Shown: one piece after another, positions 1 through 10,073 of the stretch
How the letters are laid out: each line of letters begins with the position of its first letter
How positions within the stretch are numbered: position 1 is the stretch's first letter
Assembly: GCF_015529805.1 (NCBI RefSeq)
Contig: NZ_CP064654.1
Coordinates: 744,001-808,000 of the forward strand
DNA: 64,000 nucleotides
DNA from: Qipengyuania soli
GTDB taxonomy: Bacteria; Pseudomonadota; Alphaproteobacteria; Sphingomonadales; Sphingomonadaceae
Reading direction: 5' to 3'
Made by a program: the position numbers and the translations under genes
Notes under the pieces: model-generated
The model's database searches: none
The model's input: only the letters and a program-made list of their open reading frames with translations
What the model was told of the DNA's origin: nothing

Positions 1-170
1 CGGTTGGCGTCGGCCAGCGCGTGGGCCTCATCCGGTTCGGCAGCCGCGTCGACGTCTACCTGCCCGCAGGGACCGATTCGAAGGTCATGCTCGGCCAGCG
101 GATCATTGCGGGTGAGACTGTACTCGCCGAAATCGGCACGCAGAAGCTGATCGAGGGCGTGGCACAGTGA
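1..170 (+). CDS. psd: Phosphatidylserine decarboxylase, C-terminal fragment (cut by left edge)
   Basis: Only the last 55 codons are present, read in the frame ending at the TGA at 168-170. The residues [12 protein letters not shown] followed by [16 protein letters not shown] match the C-terminal end of short proteobacterial phosphatidylserine decarboxylases, the pyruvoyl enzymes that convert phosphatidylserine to phosphatidylethanolamine at the inner membrane. The stop overlaps the GTG start of pssA, whose product makes the substrate, so the two genes form the usual psd-pssA operon. The catalytic self-cleavage region cannot be fully judged because the gene begins outside the window. Confidence 0.85.
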   Translation, partial: VGVGQRVGLIRFGSRVDVYLPAGTDSKVMLGQRIIAGETVLAEIGTQKLIEGVAQ

Positions 171-991
171 GCCTGTTGCCGCCCGAGCCCACGCCGGAGC
201 CGGAAGAGCGCGCTCGCCTCGGTCCAAAGTCCGCCGAGGACGAGAGGCCGCTGATGGGCAAGTCGCGCGGACTGACGCTGCGTGCGATGGCGCCCAATGC
301 GATCACTGCTGCGGCGCTGTGTTCGGGTCTTACCGGGATCAGGTTCGCGATTTCGGAACAGTGGGCTGCTGCGGCAGTCGCGATTATCGTCGCGGGGCTG
401 CTCGACGGCATCGACGGCAGGATTGCGCGGCTCCTGAAAGCGCAATCGCGTTTCGGGGCGGAACTCGACAGCTTGGCGGACTCGCTCAGCTTCGGAACCG
501 CACCCGCGATCATCATCTATCTCTGGTCGCTCTCGGTCGAGCCGCGCTGGGGCTGGTTTGCCGCGCTGGCGCTGGCGATCTGCTGTGCTCTCAGGCTTGC
601 GCGCTTCAATGCCCAGATCGACATGGACGAACAGCCGCACAAGTCACTGGGCTTCCTCACCGGTGTTCCGGCACCCATGGGGGCAGGGCTGGCGTTCATG
701 CCGTTCTACTTGTGGTCGGCAACAGGCCTCGAGGCATTTCGTGAGCCTATTCTGGTCGCGCCATGGCTGGTCGCGGTCGCCTTGCTCATGATTTCCAGCA
801 TGGCGACGCCCAGCTGGACATCGCTTCGTCCGCGCCGCGGGATCCGTATCTGGGTACTGGCATTCGTGGGACTGATGTTCGCAGCCTTGCTCGTGGAGCC
901 CTGGTGGACGCTAAGCGCAATCGGTATCGGCTACCTCGCTCTGCTGCCGTTCACCTTGATGCGATACTCGCGCGTCAAGCGGCGCGGCTGA
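167..991 (+). CDS. pssA: CDP-diacylglycerol-serine O-phosphatidyltransferase
   Basis: Makes phosphatidylserine from CDP-diacylglycerol and serine in the inner membrane, the first committed step to phosphatidylethanolamine. The 274-residue protein carries the full CDP-alcohol phosphotransferase motif DGxxAR-x8-GxxxDxxxD (DGRIAR, then G, D and D within [17 protein letters not shown]). A hydrophilic N-terminus of about 40 residues precedes several hydrophobic segments. The GTG start at 167 overlaps the psd stop, indicating translational coupling. The 3' end runs into the end of a small gene on the opposite strand (975-1217), with which it overlaps tail to tail. Confidence 0.93.
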   Translation: MSLLPPEPTPEPEERARLGPKSAEDERPLMGKSRGLTLRAMAPNAITAAALCSGLTGIRFAISEQWAAAAVAIIVAGLLDGIDGRIARLLKAQSRFGAELDSLADSLSFGTAPAIIIYLWSLSVEPRWGWFAALALAICCALRLARFNAQIDMDEQPHKSLGFLTGVPAPMGAGLAFMPFYLWSATGLEAFREPILVAPWLVAVALLMISSMATPSWTSLRPRRGIRIWVLAFVGLMFAALLVEPWWTLSAIGIGYLALLPFTLMRYSRVKRRG

Positions 992-1217
992 GCGAAACCT
1001 TCGCGACAGGCCGAGCCGGCGAGCGGTCGAAGCCGGAACATCCGCCAGAGGTAGTCGGGCTGCGCAGCACCGGCAACGGCGCGACGATCGCCGTGCGTGC
1101 GACTTCGCGGCGCAGCTGGCCGAAAGCGGACCACCAGCGCAGTCCGCTATCGGCGAGCACAGCCGTTGCTGCCACGAAAGTGAGGGCGACGGCGGCGGTC
1201 AGGAACAGTGCGAACAT
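975..1217 (-). CDS. Small single-pass membrane protein under a LexA-type promoter
   Basis: An 80-residue protein starting MFALFLTAAVALTF. The first ~22 residues form one hydrophobic segment, followed by a short soluble tail with WW at residues 28-29 and several Arg. The ATG at 1217 is chosen because GGGAGA lies at good spacing before it; a longer reading to 1346 would run through the promoter. About 100 bases upstream is a -35/-10 pair with a GAAC-N7-GAAC SOS box between them (1318-1346). I do not recognise a named family. Small SOS-induced membrane proteins that block division are known in Caulobacter (SidA), so a similar role is a guess from context only. The 3' end overlaps the end of pssA. 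Confidence 0.65.
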   Translation of the reverse strand: MFALFLTAAVALTFVAATAVLADSGLRWWSAFGQLRREVARTAIVAPLPVLRSPTTSGGCSGFDRSPARPVAKVSLSRAA

Positions 1218-1317
1218 TGCAAATTCTCCCTGCCCGGCTGTCGACTTGCCTGTTGACAGGCCGGGGAAATCTAGTGGAAAACCCTTATTGCCCGCCGGCG
1301 GTTCCGGCGATGAGAAC

Positions 1318-1346
1318 AATGTTCTCGTTTTGTTCTCCCTTGTCAA
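1318..1346 (-). promoter_or_regulatory. Promoter with alphaproteobacterial LexA (SOS) box
   Basis: On the minus strand TTGACA (1341-1346) is followed after 17 bases by AACATT (1318-1323). Between and overlapping them is GTTC-N7-GTTC on the plus strand (1321-1324 and 1332-1335), an exact match to the alphaproteobacterial LexA consensus. GAGAAC-AAT-GTTCTC just beside it (1312-1326) is also palindromic. LexA bound here would block RNA polymerase. The likely target is the small membrane protein at 975-1217, with a leader of roughly 90 bases. Confidence 0.7.
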
Positions 1347-1443
1347 GCGCTTTTCGCGACCGGTTGCGCGTATTTGTCGTCAAACCGTTGAAACCGACAC
1401 TGCGCGAAAGGGGGAATCCGGCCCGAATTCCCCGCATATCCGC

Positions 1444-2211
1444 CTAGTCGAGGTAATAATCGATCGTCGTCACCACGCGCACCCGCTGGTCGGGGCTGCT
1501 CGCCGTGCTCGATCCGCCGTAGTCCCCGTCGCTGCTGCCCGATTCGCGACTTGAGACGGAAAAGTAGCCTTGCGTTGCGGTCTTGATGCCACCGACCAAT
1601 GAGCCCGAATCATTGGCGAACTTTTCGGCCGCTCGGCGAGCATCCTTGGTCGCAGCGGCAATCATTTCGGGCTTCACCTTGTCGAGCTCGGTATATTCGT
1701 AGCTGGCATTCGTGCTGTCGACGACCAGTCCCGCCTGCGCCAATTCGTCCTTGTTCGCCTCGATCGCGCCCACGCCGGCGACATTCTCGGTGTCAAAGCC
1801 GATGGCGCGACTGACCGAATAGACCTTCCGTCCAGTCGTCTTGCCGTTGATGTATTCGTCGGAAACCGAGATGCTGGCGCTGCTCGGGGTGGTCTGCTCA
1901 CCTGTGAAGCTGTGCTTGGCGAGATAGGTGCGGATCATCGTGGTGTCGCGATCGACCGCGGCGAGGGCATCTGCGAGGGTATAGGCGCTTTCGGAATAAC
2001 CCACCGACCAGGACGCGCGATTTGCAGTAACGTTGCGCTGCGCCACACCGCGTACGGTGACTTCGCGGTCGGCACGCTTCATGCTCACCATTCCCTTCGC
2101 CAGGGCTACCGATCCCGCCGTCATGCCAAGGGCAAGGATCAGGCTGCCGCCGAGGAAAGCGATCCGGTTGTTGCGCGCAAAATCCGAAAAGAACCCACTT
2201 TGCTCTGTCAT
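1444..2211 (-). CDS. SIMPL-domain (DUF541) periplasmic/membrane-anchored protein
   Basis: 255 residues. An uncleaved-looking hydrophobic segment at about residues 17-40 (IAFLGGSLILALGMTAGSVAL) anchors a periplasmic SIMPL domain that begins with REVTVRGVAQRNVTANRASW and ends with the beta strand RVRVVTTIDYYLD. The family (named from the mouse protein SIMPL) is widespread in bacteria and linked to envelope integrity, but its biochemical role is not settled. A Ser/Gly-rich linker (SSRESGSSDGDYGGSS) near the C-terminus is typical low-complexity. It is a single gene on the minus strand, divergent from rpsB. Confidence 0.8.
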   Translation of the reverse strand: MTEQSGFFSDFARNNRIAFLGGSLILALGMTAGSVALAKGMVSMKRADREVTVRGVAQRNVTANRASWSVGYSESAYTLADALAAVDRDTTMIRTYLAKHSFTGEQTTPSSASISVSDEYINGKTTGRKVYSVSRAIGFDTENVAGVGAIEANKDELAQAGLVVDSTNASYEYTELDKVKPEMIAAATKDARRAAEKFANDSGSLVGGIKTATQGYFSVSSRESGSSDGDYGGSSTASSPDQRVRVVTTIDYYLD

Positions 2212-2508
2212 GCCAACCTCCCTAACGGTCGTCGCCTCATCGCGATCAACTGCGATGAACTGTGCAATTTTGTAGATGAACGGAGTATTACTGCGATCGC
2301 TGCCGATGCCCCGGAGCAGGCATTTTTCGATGGCATTTCCCCCCGAGGGGCGCTAAGGGGCCGCCTTCGCAGTCAGGTCGACCGGTTTTTCGCGGTCGGA
2401 CGAGCGGCGAAAATCCACATGGAAGGCGCTCATACCGGTGCCCGTCGCGGGATACTCCGCAACTCGGGTTCCAGCTTTCCAGAGGCATAACCGGAAAGGA
2501 ATATGATT
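2212..2508 (+). other. Intergenic region / rpsB leader
   Basis: 297 bases between the divergent SIMPL gene and rpsB with no convincing ORF. A hairpin CGACCG (2379-2384) / CGGTCG (2393-2398) lies about 110 bases before rpsB. AAGGA at 2496-2500 is the rpsB Shine-Dalgarno site. The region must hold the rpsB promoter and possibly an S2 autoregulatory leader, but I cannot assign either confidently. Confidence 0.4.
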
Positions 2509-3261
<753 letters not shown>

Positions 3262-3372
3262 GCCTGACTTTGGACGGGTGCCTACGCGCGCCCGTCACAA
3301 TGCGAAGCTACGCGCCGGGCCGCTCCACAGCTGGCCCGGTGCCCGCACATTAATTCAAGAAGGAAGAATACC

Positions 3373-4299
3373 ATGGCTGCATTCACTGCCGCTGACGTGA
3401 AGGCCCTGCGCGAAAAGACCGGCGCGGGCATGATGGACGCCAAGAAGGCGCTCGAAGGTGCGAATGGCGACATCGAAGCCGCTGTCGACGCGCTACGCGC
3501 CAAGGGCCTCGCCACCGCCCAGAAGAAGTCGAGCCGCACTGCGGCCGAAGGCCTCGTCGGCGTTGCCGTCGAAGGCACCAAGGGCGTTGCCGTCGAAGTG
3601 AACTCGGAAACCGACTTCGTCGCGAAGAACGACCAGTTCCAGGACTTCGTGCGCAAGACCACGCAGGTCGCGCTCGGCACCGCCGGTGACGACGTCGACA
3701 CGCTCAAGGCTGCTGCCTACCCGACCGGCGGCACCGTCGGCGACAAGCTGACCGACAACGTCGCGACGATCGGCGAGAACCAGCAGATCCGCCGCATCAA
3801 GACCGTCTCGGTCACCGACGGCGTGGTTGTTCCCTACATCCACAACGCGGTCGCATCGGACCTCGGCAAGATCGGCGTGCTCGTCGCTCTCCAGAGCGAA
3901 GGGGACAAGGACAAGCTGGCCGAACTCGGCAAGAAGCTCGGCATGCACATCGCCGCTGCTTTCCCGCAGGCGCTGACCGCCGAAGGCCTCGACAGCGAAG
4001 TGCTCGATCGCGAGCGCAAGATCGCTGCCGAAAAGGCTGCCGAAAGCGGCAAGCCGGCTGAAGTCCAGGCCAAGATGGTCGACGGCGCGGTCAACAAGTA
4101 CGCCAAGGAAAACGCCCTGCTGAGCCAGGTCTATGTCATCGACAACAAGACCCCGATTTCGCAGGTCGTCGAGCAGGCCGCCAAGGACGTCGGCGCCAAG
4201 GTCGAGCTGGTGGACTACGTCCGCTTCCAGCTGGGCGAGGGCATCGAGAAGGAAGAGAGCGACTTCGCCGCAGAAGTCGCCGCTGCCGTCGCCGGCTAA
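3373..4299 (+). CDS. tsf: Translation elongation factor Ts
   Basis: Guanine nucleotide exchange factor that regenerates EF-Tu-GTP. 308 residues. The N-terminal UBA-like domain ([19 protein letters not shown]) and the TDFVAKN exchange motif ([14 protein letters not shown]) are intact, followed by the two core subdomains. AAGAAGGAAG precedes the ATG. It is co-oriented with rpsB and closed by a strong terminator 26 bases after the stop. Confidence 0.97.
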   Translation: MAAFTAADVKALREKTGAGMMDAKKALEGANGDIEAAVDALRAKGLATAQKKSSRTAAEGLVGVAVEGTKGVAVEVNSETDFVAKNDQFQDFVRKTTQVALGTAGDDVDTLKAAAYPTGGTVGDKLTDNVATIGENQQIRRIKTVSVTDGVVVPYIHNAVASDLGKIGVLVALQSEGDKDKLAELGKKLGMHIAAAFPQALTAEGLDSEVLDRERKIAAEKAAESGKPAEVQAKMVDGAVNKYAKENALLSQVYVIDNKTPISQVVEQAAKDVGAKVELVDYVRFQLGEGIEKEESDFAAEVAAAVAG

Positions 4300-4325
4300 G
4301 CGACAAGCGCTTCCTCAAGAACAAG

Positions 4326-4356
4326 GGCCGCCGAACTTCGGTTCGGCGGCCTTTTT
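4326..4356 (+). terminator. Intrinsic terminator of rpsB-tsf
   Basis: Perfect ten-base-pair stem GGCCGCCGAA (4326-4335) / TTCGGCGGCC (4342-4351) with a six-base loop and a TTTTT run at 4352-4356, 26 bases after the tsf stop. Confidence 0.9.
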
Positions 4357-4465
4357 CGTATGGGGCCCCACTCACCGCTTCGTTCATAGAGAGAGTTCCC
4401 AACATGAACGGCGAGCGGTCGACGAATTCAGCTTGCCTGCAGCCCTTGGCCTGTAATCGGGGTTC

Positions 4466-5596
4466 ATGACAAAGCGAGTTTCTCCCAAACCCGATGCATC
4501 CGGCAAGCGCTGGAACGGGAAGCCTTTTGCAAGCTTCGCACTGGTGGCGCTTGCTGCGCTCGGTAGCGTGAACGGCGCCCAGGCCGGACAGGCGGAAACG
4601 ACGATTTACGTCGACGCAAATGGCAGTGATTCACGGTCCGGCATGTCGCCCGGCGAAGCGCTACGCACGCCCGCAATGGCGATGGCGCTGGCAGGCCGTT
4701 CCGGACTTCCTGTCACGGTTGTCCTGTCGGGCCAGTTCCGCCTTGCCGACCCGATCGTCATCGAGCGCGGATTGCGGAATGTTACTCTCGTCTCGAGCGC
4801 CGATCGGCCGGCAGTGCTTACCTCGGGTGGCGCTGCCTCAGCTATCGTCGTGAAGGCAGATCGGGCACGCATCTCGGGCCTCACCATCAGTGGATTTCCG
4901 CAGCGCGGCATCTTCGTGACGGACGCACGCGGAGTGACAATCCGCGAAAACCGCATTCTGGAAACGCGCAGCAACGGGTGGAGCCAGGGCGCCATTCATC
5001 TGACCGGCAACGTGGCCGGCGCTATCGTGGAACGCAATCGCGTGAAGGGCGCCGACTACGCTGGAATCCAGGTCGATACGAACAGCAATTCCGATGTCAG
5101 CAATATCGTCATTGCCGGCAACCGGGTCGAACAGACTTGCCGCGTCATTGCCGATTGCGGTGCCATTTACATCAACGATCGTGGACGCAGCAGCCGCGGC
5201 ACGCTCATCGCCGACAATGATGTGCGCGATTTCGGCCCGCCTTCGGCCAAGGGCAGGGGTATCTACCTTGACGATTGGGCATCCTACGTGACCGTCCGTG
5301 GCAACCGTATCGAGGGCCGGGGAAGCTACGCTTTCCAGATCCATGGCGGTCACGACAATCTTGTCACGAACAACATGGTTTTCCTGTCCCGGGGGACGAA
5401 GCCATTCCTCTACCAGCAACACGTGCGATCGAAGTCCTGGACCGAAATGACGGGCAACCGCATCTCAGGGAATGAATTCAACGGCGAAATTATCGCTGCG
5501 GTGGTCGATCTGGCCCGCATCCCCGATCGAGGGCGTCCACAACTGCAAGACAACCGCGCTTGCACTGCCCGGGGCTGCGCATTGCTCAATAGCTGA
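4466..5596 (+). CDS. Secreted right-handed parallel beta-helix protein
   Basis: 376 residues. A long basic N-terminus is followed by a hydrophobic signal sequence (FALVALAALGSVNGAQA) with a likely cleavage after AQA near residue 37. The mature part starts TTIYVDANGSDSRSG and then shows repeating short strands with N-rich turns (ISGLTISGF, VTIRENRILE, AIVERNRVKG, IVIAGNRVEQ, TLIADNDVRD, VTVRGNRIEG). These are the PbH1/NosD-type rungs of a parallel beta-helix. Such folds occur in polysaccharide lyases, epimerases and adhesins. No catalytic signature can be read, so the substrate is unknown. Four Cys may form disulfides (TCRVIADCG; ACTARGC). It stands alone after the tsf terminator. Confidence 0.75.
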   Translation: MTKRVSPKPDASGKRWNGKPFASFALVALAALGSVNGAQAGQAETTIYVDANGSDSRSGMSPGEALRTPAMAMALAGRSGLPVTVVLSGQFRLADPIVIERGLRNVTLVSSADRPAVLTSGGAASAIVVKADRARISGLTISGFPQRGIFVTDARGVTIRENRILETRSNGWSQGAIHLTGNVAGAIVERNRVKGADYAGIQVDTNSNSDVSNIVIAGNRVEQTCRVIADCGAIYINDRGRSSRGTLIADNDVRDFGPPSAKGRGIYLDDWASYVTVRGNRIEGRGSYAFQIHGGHDNLVTNNMVFLSRGTKPFLYQQHVRSKSWTEMTGNRISGNEFNGEIIAAVVDLARIPDRGRPQLQDNRACTARGCALLNS

Positions 5597-5752
5597 AAGT
5601 GCCGATGCGAGGCTGACGAGCGAGTCTGACGTAGGAAATTTGATCATCCCAACTCGAGGATGGTGTCGGCTTTCGGCTGTTTGTGGAGATTGGGCGGACA
5701 TTCCCTGAACGACCCGATTGCGGACGTTATGCTTGCTTAATAGGTTGGTGAT

Positions 5753-6040
5753 GTGAAGGTCGAACGCATCTTGATCCATCCCAATGAGTGCAGCCGGATT
5801 GCGATTGTTGAACGTCAGGACGGCCACTTCGTCCTTTATGAGCAACATCGCTGGCCAGAGGAGCCTGAATGGACTTGGGCAAGTGAAATTCTGGATGATC
5901 GCTGGGCAAGCGACGAAGAACTCTCTCAACCTGCAAAGGCGTGGCACCTCATCACGGGCGTATTTGCGAATGTCGAACAAGCCGAGGAGGAAGCTCGATC
6001 GTCAAAGGGCTTCTCGAGCGCATCAGTAATTTTCGGCTAG
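5753..6040 (+). CDS. Conserved-looking hypothetical protein, 95 aa
   Basis: GTG start at 5753 (the ATG two bases earlier runs straight into TGA). The protein is acidic and Trp-rich (QHRWPEEPEWTWASEILDDRWASDEEL) with no signal or membrane segment. The composition and the continuous alternation of hydrophobic and charged residues look like a real folded protein rather than a chance reading. I do not recognise a family. It sits between the beta-helix gene and pyrH with over 150 bases on each side, so it is probably transcribed on its own. Confidence 0.6.
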   Translation: MKVERILIHPNECSRIAIVERQDGHFVLYEQHRWPEEPEWTWASEILDDRWASDEELSQPAKAWHLITGVFANVEQAEEEARSSKGFSSASVIFG

Positions 6041-6209
6041 GGCCACTTCCCACCCAAAGGCGGTCAAACCTTGATCTGCATGATTGGCCCCGAAAGCGGT
6101 CGCGCGCGTCGTTGCCCTGTTGGAGGCCTTCTGGCTTTCCCTTTGCGCCTTGCCCCCTTCGTCGCTAAGGAGCCGCATCCCACGTCGCAACACGGATTCT
6201 CAAGCCTCC

Positions 6210-6926
6210 ATGCCCGTATCTTCGATGAAACGCGTCCTGCTCAAGCTTTCGGGCGAAGTGCTCATGGGCGACCAGCAGTTCGGGATCGACCCGGCTTTCG
6301 TCATGGAACTGGCCAAGGAAGTGAAGGCGGCGAAGGATACGGGGCTCGAAATCTGCCTCGTCATCGGCGGCGGTAACATCTTCCGCGGCATGGCCGGGGC
6401 GGCGCAGGGCATGGACCGCGCGCAGGCCGACTACATGGGCATGCTCGCCACCGTCATGAACGCGCTGGCGATGCAGAACGCGCTCGAACAGCTCGGCGTC
6501 CAGACCCGCGTGCAGAGCGCGCTGCAGATGGACCAGGTTTGCGAACCGGTGATCCGCCGCCGTGCCGAACGCCACCTCGAAAAGGGTCGCGTGGTCATCT
6601 TCGCCGCCGGTGTCGGCGCTCCCTATTTCACCACCGACAGTGGCGCTGCGCTGCGTGCGGCGGAAATGAAGTGCGATGCGCTACTCAAGGGCACCAGCGT
6701 CGATGGGGTCTATGACAGCGATCCGAAGAAGAATTCCGAAGCAAAGCGCTTCGAAACCGTGACTTACAGCAAGGTCCTGGCGGACGACCTCAAGGTCATG
6801 GATGCCAGCGCCGTCGCCCTGTGCCGCGACAACAATATTCCGATCGTCGTTTTCTCGATCCGCGAGAAGGGCAATCTTGCCCGGGTCATCGCGGGCGAGG
6901 GGACGCAAACGGTCGTCCAGAACTGA
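6210..6926 (+). CDS. pyrH: Uridylate kinase
   Basis: Phosphorylates UMP to UDP; bacterial hexameric UMP kinase of the amino-acid-kinase family. The core reads [15 protein letters not shown] (nucleotide-binding Lys and Gly-rich loop), GGGNIFRG, then [19 protein letters not shown] and [12 protein letters not shown], all diagnostic. The start at 6210 ([11 protein letters not shown]) gives 238 residues, the family length. The ATG at 6225 is possible, and the further upstream in-frame ATG at 6084 would add an untypical extension. No strong Shine-Dalgarno is visible. frr follows 28 bases downstream. Confidence 0.95.
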   Translation: MPVSSMKRVLLKLSGEVLMGDQQFGIDPAFVMELAKEVKAAKDTGLEICLVIGGGNIFRGMAGAAQGMDRAQADYMGMLATVMNALAMQNALEQLGVQTRVQSALQMDQVCEPVIRRRAERHLEKGRVVIFAAGVGAPYFTTDSGAALRAAEMKCDALLKGTSVDGVYDSDPKKNSEAKRFETVTYSKVLADDLKVMDASAVALCRDNNIPIVVFSIREKGNLARVIAGEGTQTVVQN

Positions 6927-6954
6927 ACGATACGAAGACAAGAGGAAGCCTGAC

Positions 6955-7512
6955 ATGGCCAAGTACGACAAAGCCGACATCGAGCGCCGCATGAACGGCG
7001 CTGTCGAAAGCCTGAAGGGCGACCTTTCGGGCCTGCGCACCGGCCGCGCCAACACCAGCCTGCTCGATCCCGTCGTGGTCGAGGTTTACGGCGCGATGAT
7101 GCCGCTGAACCAGGTCGCCACCGTTTCGGCACCCGAGCCGCGCATGCTCAGCGTGCAGGTGTGGGACAAGTCGAACCTGATCGCGGTCGAGAAGGGCATT
7201 GCCAAGGCCAACCTCGGTTTGAACCCGATGATCGATGGCCAGACGCTGCGCCTGCCGATGCCGGACCTGACCGAAGAGCGCCGCAAGGACCTCGCCAAGC
7301 TGGCCGGCCAGTATGCCGAACAGGCGAAGATCGCGATCCGCAACGTCCGCCGCGACGGCATGGAAGCGCTCAAGGAAGACGAGAAGAAGAAGGAAATCTC
7401 CGAAGACGACCGCAAGCGGTCGGAGGACGAGGTCCAGAAGCTGACCGACAAGTATGTCGGCGAGGCCGAGCAGGCCGCGCAGGCCAAGGAAAAGGAAATC
7501 CTGACCCAGTAA
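6955..7512 (+). CDS. frr: Ribosome recycling factor
   Basis: With EF-G splits the post-termination ribosome. 185 residues, the usual length, beginning [32 protein letters not shown] and containing [33 protein letters not shown], the family's second helix. The ATG at 6955 has AAGAGGAAG upstream. It lies between pyrH and uppS in the classical order, co-directional and closely spaced. Confidence 0.97.
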   Translation: MAKYDKADIERRMNGAVESLKGDLSGLRTGRANTSLLDPVVVEVYGAMMPLNQVATVSAPEPRMLSVQVWDKSNLIAVEKGIAKANLGLNPMIDGQTLRLPMPDLTEERRKDLAKLAGQYAEQAKIAIRNVRRDGMEALKEDEKKKEISEDDRKRSEDEVQKLTDKYVGEAEQAAQAKEKEILTQ

Positions 7513-7534
7513 GGGATCGGGGCCGGGGACGAGA

Positions 7535-8218
7535 ATGAGCGGCGAAGGCCAACAGGCCCGGCATGTTGCCATCATCATGGATGGCAACGGCCGCTGGGCG
7601 AAGCGCAAGCACCTGCCGCGCGCAATGGGCCACCGCAAGGGCGTGGAGGCGGTGCGCGAGCTCGTCCGTTCGCTCAAGGACACCTCGATCGAGTGCCTGA
7701 CCCTCTATGCCTTCAGTTCGGAGAACTGGAAGCGGCCCGAGGACGAGGTCGACGACCTCATGAACCTGATGCGCAAGTTCATCAAATCCGACCTGCCCGA
7801 ATTCATCGCCAACGACGTGAAGCTGGCTATTATTGGTGACTGGCAGGGGCTTGCGCCCGATATCGTCGAAATGCTCGAGGATGCCTTGGCGCAGACCGCG
7901 CATGGGTCGCGCACGCTGGCAGTGGCGCTCAACTACGGATCGCATGCCGAGATTGCCCGCGCGGCGCGGCTGGCGGCGGCCGAGGGCGAAATCGACGAGG
8001 CGGCCATTGCCCGACACCTTTTCACCGCCGATCTGCCGCCACTCGACCTGTTGATCCGCACCAGTGGCGAAGTGCGGTTGAGCAATTTTCTCTTGTGGCA
8101 GGCGGCCTATGCGGAAATGATATTCACCGACGTGCTGTGGCCCGACTTTAACCCGGACCATCTGCGCGCCGCGCTCGATGACTTTGCCAACCGGGAGAGG
8201 CGATTTGGCGGACGTTGA
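7535..8218 (+). CDS. uppS: Isoprenyl (undecaprenyl) diphosphate synthase
   Basis: Cis-prenyltransferase that elongates farnesyl diphosphate to the C55 carrier lipid used for peptidoglycan and surface glycans. 227 residues with the catalytic HVAIIMDGNGRWAK (Asp binding Mg-diphosphate), YAFSSENWKRP and LIRTSGEVRLSNFLLWQAAYAE motifs. It is a little short at the C-terminus compared with 240-250 residue homologues. Its 3' end overlaps the preferred cdsA start. Confidence 0.95.
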   Translation: MSGEGQQARHVAIIMDGNGRWAKRKHLPRAMGHRKGVEAVRELVRSLKDTSIECLTLYAFSSENWKRPEDEVDDLMNLMRKFIKSDLPEFIANDVKLAIIGDWQGLAPDIVEMLEDALAQTAHGSRTLAVALNYGSHAEIARAARLAAAEGEIDEAAIARHLFTADLPPLDLLIRTSGEVRLSNFLLWQAAYAEMIFTDVLWPDFNPDHLRAALDDFANRERRFGGR

Positions 8219-8924
8219 GGTAATGGCGGAGCCAGCGGCTCCCGCGAGAAAGAACGCCGACCTTCCGGTACGGATTGTCTCGGCTGTCGTGATGCTGGGC
8301 CTTGCCATCGGGGCGCTGAAGGCCGGTGATCCGTGGCTCGACATCTTCATCGTCGCCGTTGTGGCTACGACTCTATTCGAGTTCGTGATGCTGGTGCTGA
8401 AAGCGACGGCGAGCCTGCCGCTGCGCATTCTCGGTGTTGCCGCCGGGGTCGCCTATGTCGGTATCGCCGGCTTCATGCTCACCAAGATGCCGGTCCCCAT
8501 GGTGGTCGGGGTCGTTGGCGCGGTGATCTTCGTCGACACCTTCGCATATTTTACCGGTCGCGCGTTAGGCGGACCGAAGATCGCGCCTGCAATCAGCCCG
8601 TCGAAAACCTGGGCAGGCCTGCTCGGCGCGGTCATTGGGGCGACACTGTGGGTCGGTGGCTGGGTCTACGTGGTTGCGCACGCCATCTCAGGTGACAAGA
8701 CGCTATGGTTCGAGCCGCAGGAGATGCTCCAGATTCTCGGGATCGGCTTGCTGGTCGCGGTAGCAGCTCAGGCGGGCGACTTCTTCGAAAGCTGGCTCAA
8801 GCGCAAGGCAGGCGTGAAGGACAGCTCGAATCTCATTCCGGGGCATGGCGGCTTCTTTGATCGAACCGACGGCATGATCCCGGTCGTCATCCTCGCCGGA
8901 CTTCTGGTGCGCGGAATTTCGTGA
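8205..8924 (+). CDS. cdsA: Phosphatidate cytidylyltransferase (CDP-diglyceride synthase)
   Basis: Makes CDP-diacylglycerol, the precursor used by pssA and pgsA in this same window. Multiple hydrophobic segments, then the signature SPSKTWAGLLGAVIG and the C-terminal QAGDFFESWLKRKAGVKDSSNLIPGHGGFFDRTDG that binds Mg and CTP. The start is uncertain. TTG at 8205 has GGGAGAGG a few bases upstream and overlaps uppS; ATG at 8223 has its purine run too close. The stop overlaps dxr by four bases. Confidence 0.92.
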   Translation: MADVEVMAEPAAPARKNADLPVRIVSAVVMLGLAIGALKAGDPWLDIFIVAVVATTLFEFVMLVLKATASLPLRILGVAAGVAYVGIAGFMLTKMPVPMVVGVVGAVIFVDTFAYFTGRALGGPKIAPAISPSKTWAGLLGAVIGATLWVGGWVYVVAHAISGDKTLWFEPQEMLQILGIGLLVAVAAQAGDFFESWLKRKAGVKDSSNLIPGHGGFFDRTDGMIPVVILAGLLVRGIS

Positions 8925-10072
8925 TCCGTTCGATTTCCATTCTCGGCGCGACAGGTTCGGTGGGCGAGCAGACGCTCGACCTTGTGCGGCGCAATGGCGA
9001 GGAATGGAAAGTCGTGGCGCTCACCGCCCATTCCAATGTCGCGGCCCTTGCTGCGATGGCCCGTGAATTCGACGCTGAGGTGGCGGTTATCGCCGACGAG
9101 ACGCGGCTCGACGAGCTGCGCGCCGCTCTGGCCGGCAGCGGGATCGAGGCAGCGGGTGGCCGAGCAGCGCTATGCGAGGCCGCATCGCGCCCGGTAGACA
9201 TGACCGTCGCCGCGATCGTCGGCTGTGCAGGGCTGGGCCCGGTGATGGCTGCGATCGAGCAGGGTGGAACAATCGCACTGGCGAACAAGGAGGCACTGGT
9301 TTCGGCGGGCGAGGTCATGACCGAAGCCGTGAAGCGTCACGGCGCCACGCTGCTACCCGTCGATTCCGAACACAACGCGATATTCCAGTGCCTATCCGGC
9401 AATCGTATCGAGGACGTGCGGTCGATTACCCTGACCGCCAGCGGAGGCCCCCTGCGCCTGGTAGAAAATCTCGACGCGGTGACGCCGGAACAGGCAATCG
9501 CCCACCCCAATTGGGACATGGGCGCCAAGATCAGCGTCGACAGCGCAACCATGTTCAACAAGGGCCTCGAACTGATTGAGGCGCATCATCTGTTTCCGGT
9601 GGGCCTCGATCGCATTCGCATCGTCGTGCATCCGCAGAGCGTAATCCATTCGATGGTCGAATATCGCGACGGCTCTACCCTGGCCCAGCTTGGGCCTTCG
9701 GACATGCGCGTGCCCATCGCGTCGTGCCTCGCGTGGCCGCTGCGCATGGATACGCCCATGGCACCCCTCGACCTGGCCGCCATAGGTGAACTCAGCTTCT
9801 TCGCACCCGACGAGGTGCGGTTTCCTGCGACACGCCTTGCGCGCGAGGCGGCGCAGGCGGGCGGCGCGGCGCCGGCAATACTCAATGCCGCAAACGAAAT
9901 CGCGGTTGCGGCCTTCCTCGAGCGTAAGATTGCATTCAGCCGCATTCCCCTATTGGTGGAGCGCGTGCTCTCGGAAGGGCAATTGCCTGACCCGCCGCGG
10001 ACCCTAGAAGAGGTCCTGGGCGTTGATGGGAGTGCGCGCAAACGCGCGAACGAATTGCTGGAGCTCGCCTGA
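8921..10072 (+). CDS. dxr: 1-deoxy-D-xylulose 5-phosphate reductoisomerase
   Basis: Second step of the MEP isoprenoid pathway, converting DXP to MEP with NADPH. 383 residues; GTG start overlapping the cdsA stop. NADPH-binding ILGATGSVGEQTLDLV at the N-terminus, NKEALVSAGE, the metal-binding VDSEHNAIFQ, TASGGPLR and the substrate loop WDMGAKISVDSATMFNKGLELIEAH are all intact. It supplies precursors for the uppS product encoded two genes upstream. Confidence 0.97.
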   Translation: MIRSISILGATGSVGEQTLDLVRRNGEEWKVVALTAHSNVAALAAMAREFDAEVAVIADETRLDELRAALAGSGIEAAGGRAALCEAASRPVDMTVAAIVGCAGLGPVMAAIEQGGTIALANKEALVSAGEVMTEAVKRHGATLLPVDSEHNAIFQCLSGNRIEDVRSITLTASGGPLRLVENLDAVTPEQAIAHPNWDMGAKISVDSATMFNKGLELIEAHHLFPVGLDRIRIVVHPQSVIHSMVEYRDGSTLAQLGPSDMRVPIASCLAWPLRMDTPMAPLDLAAIGELSFFAPDEVRFPATRLAREAAQAGGAAPAILNAANEIAVAAFLERKIAFSRIPLLVERVLSEGQLPDPPRTLEEVLGVDGSARKRANELLELA

Positions 10073-10073
10073 C

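Noticed and set aside
2212-2508. Riboswitch in the rpsB leader
   Set aside because: Only one short hairpin is visible and no known aptamer core can be recognised.
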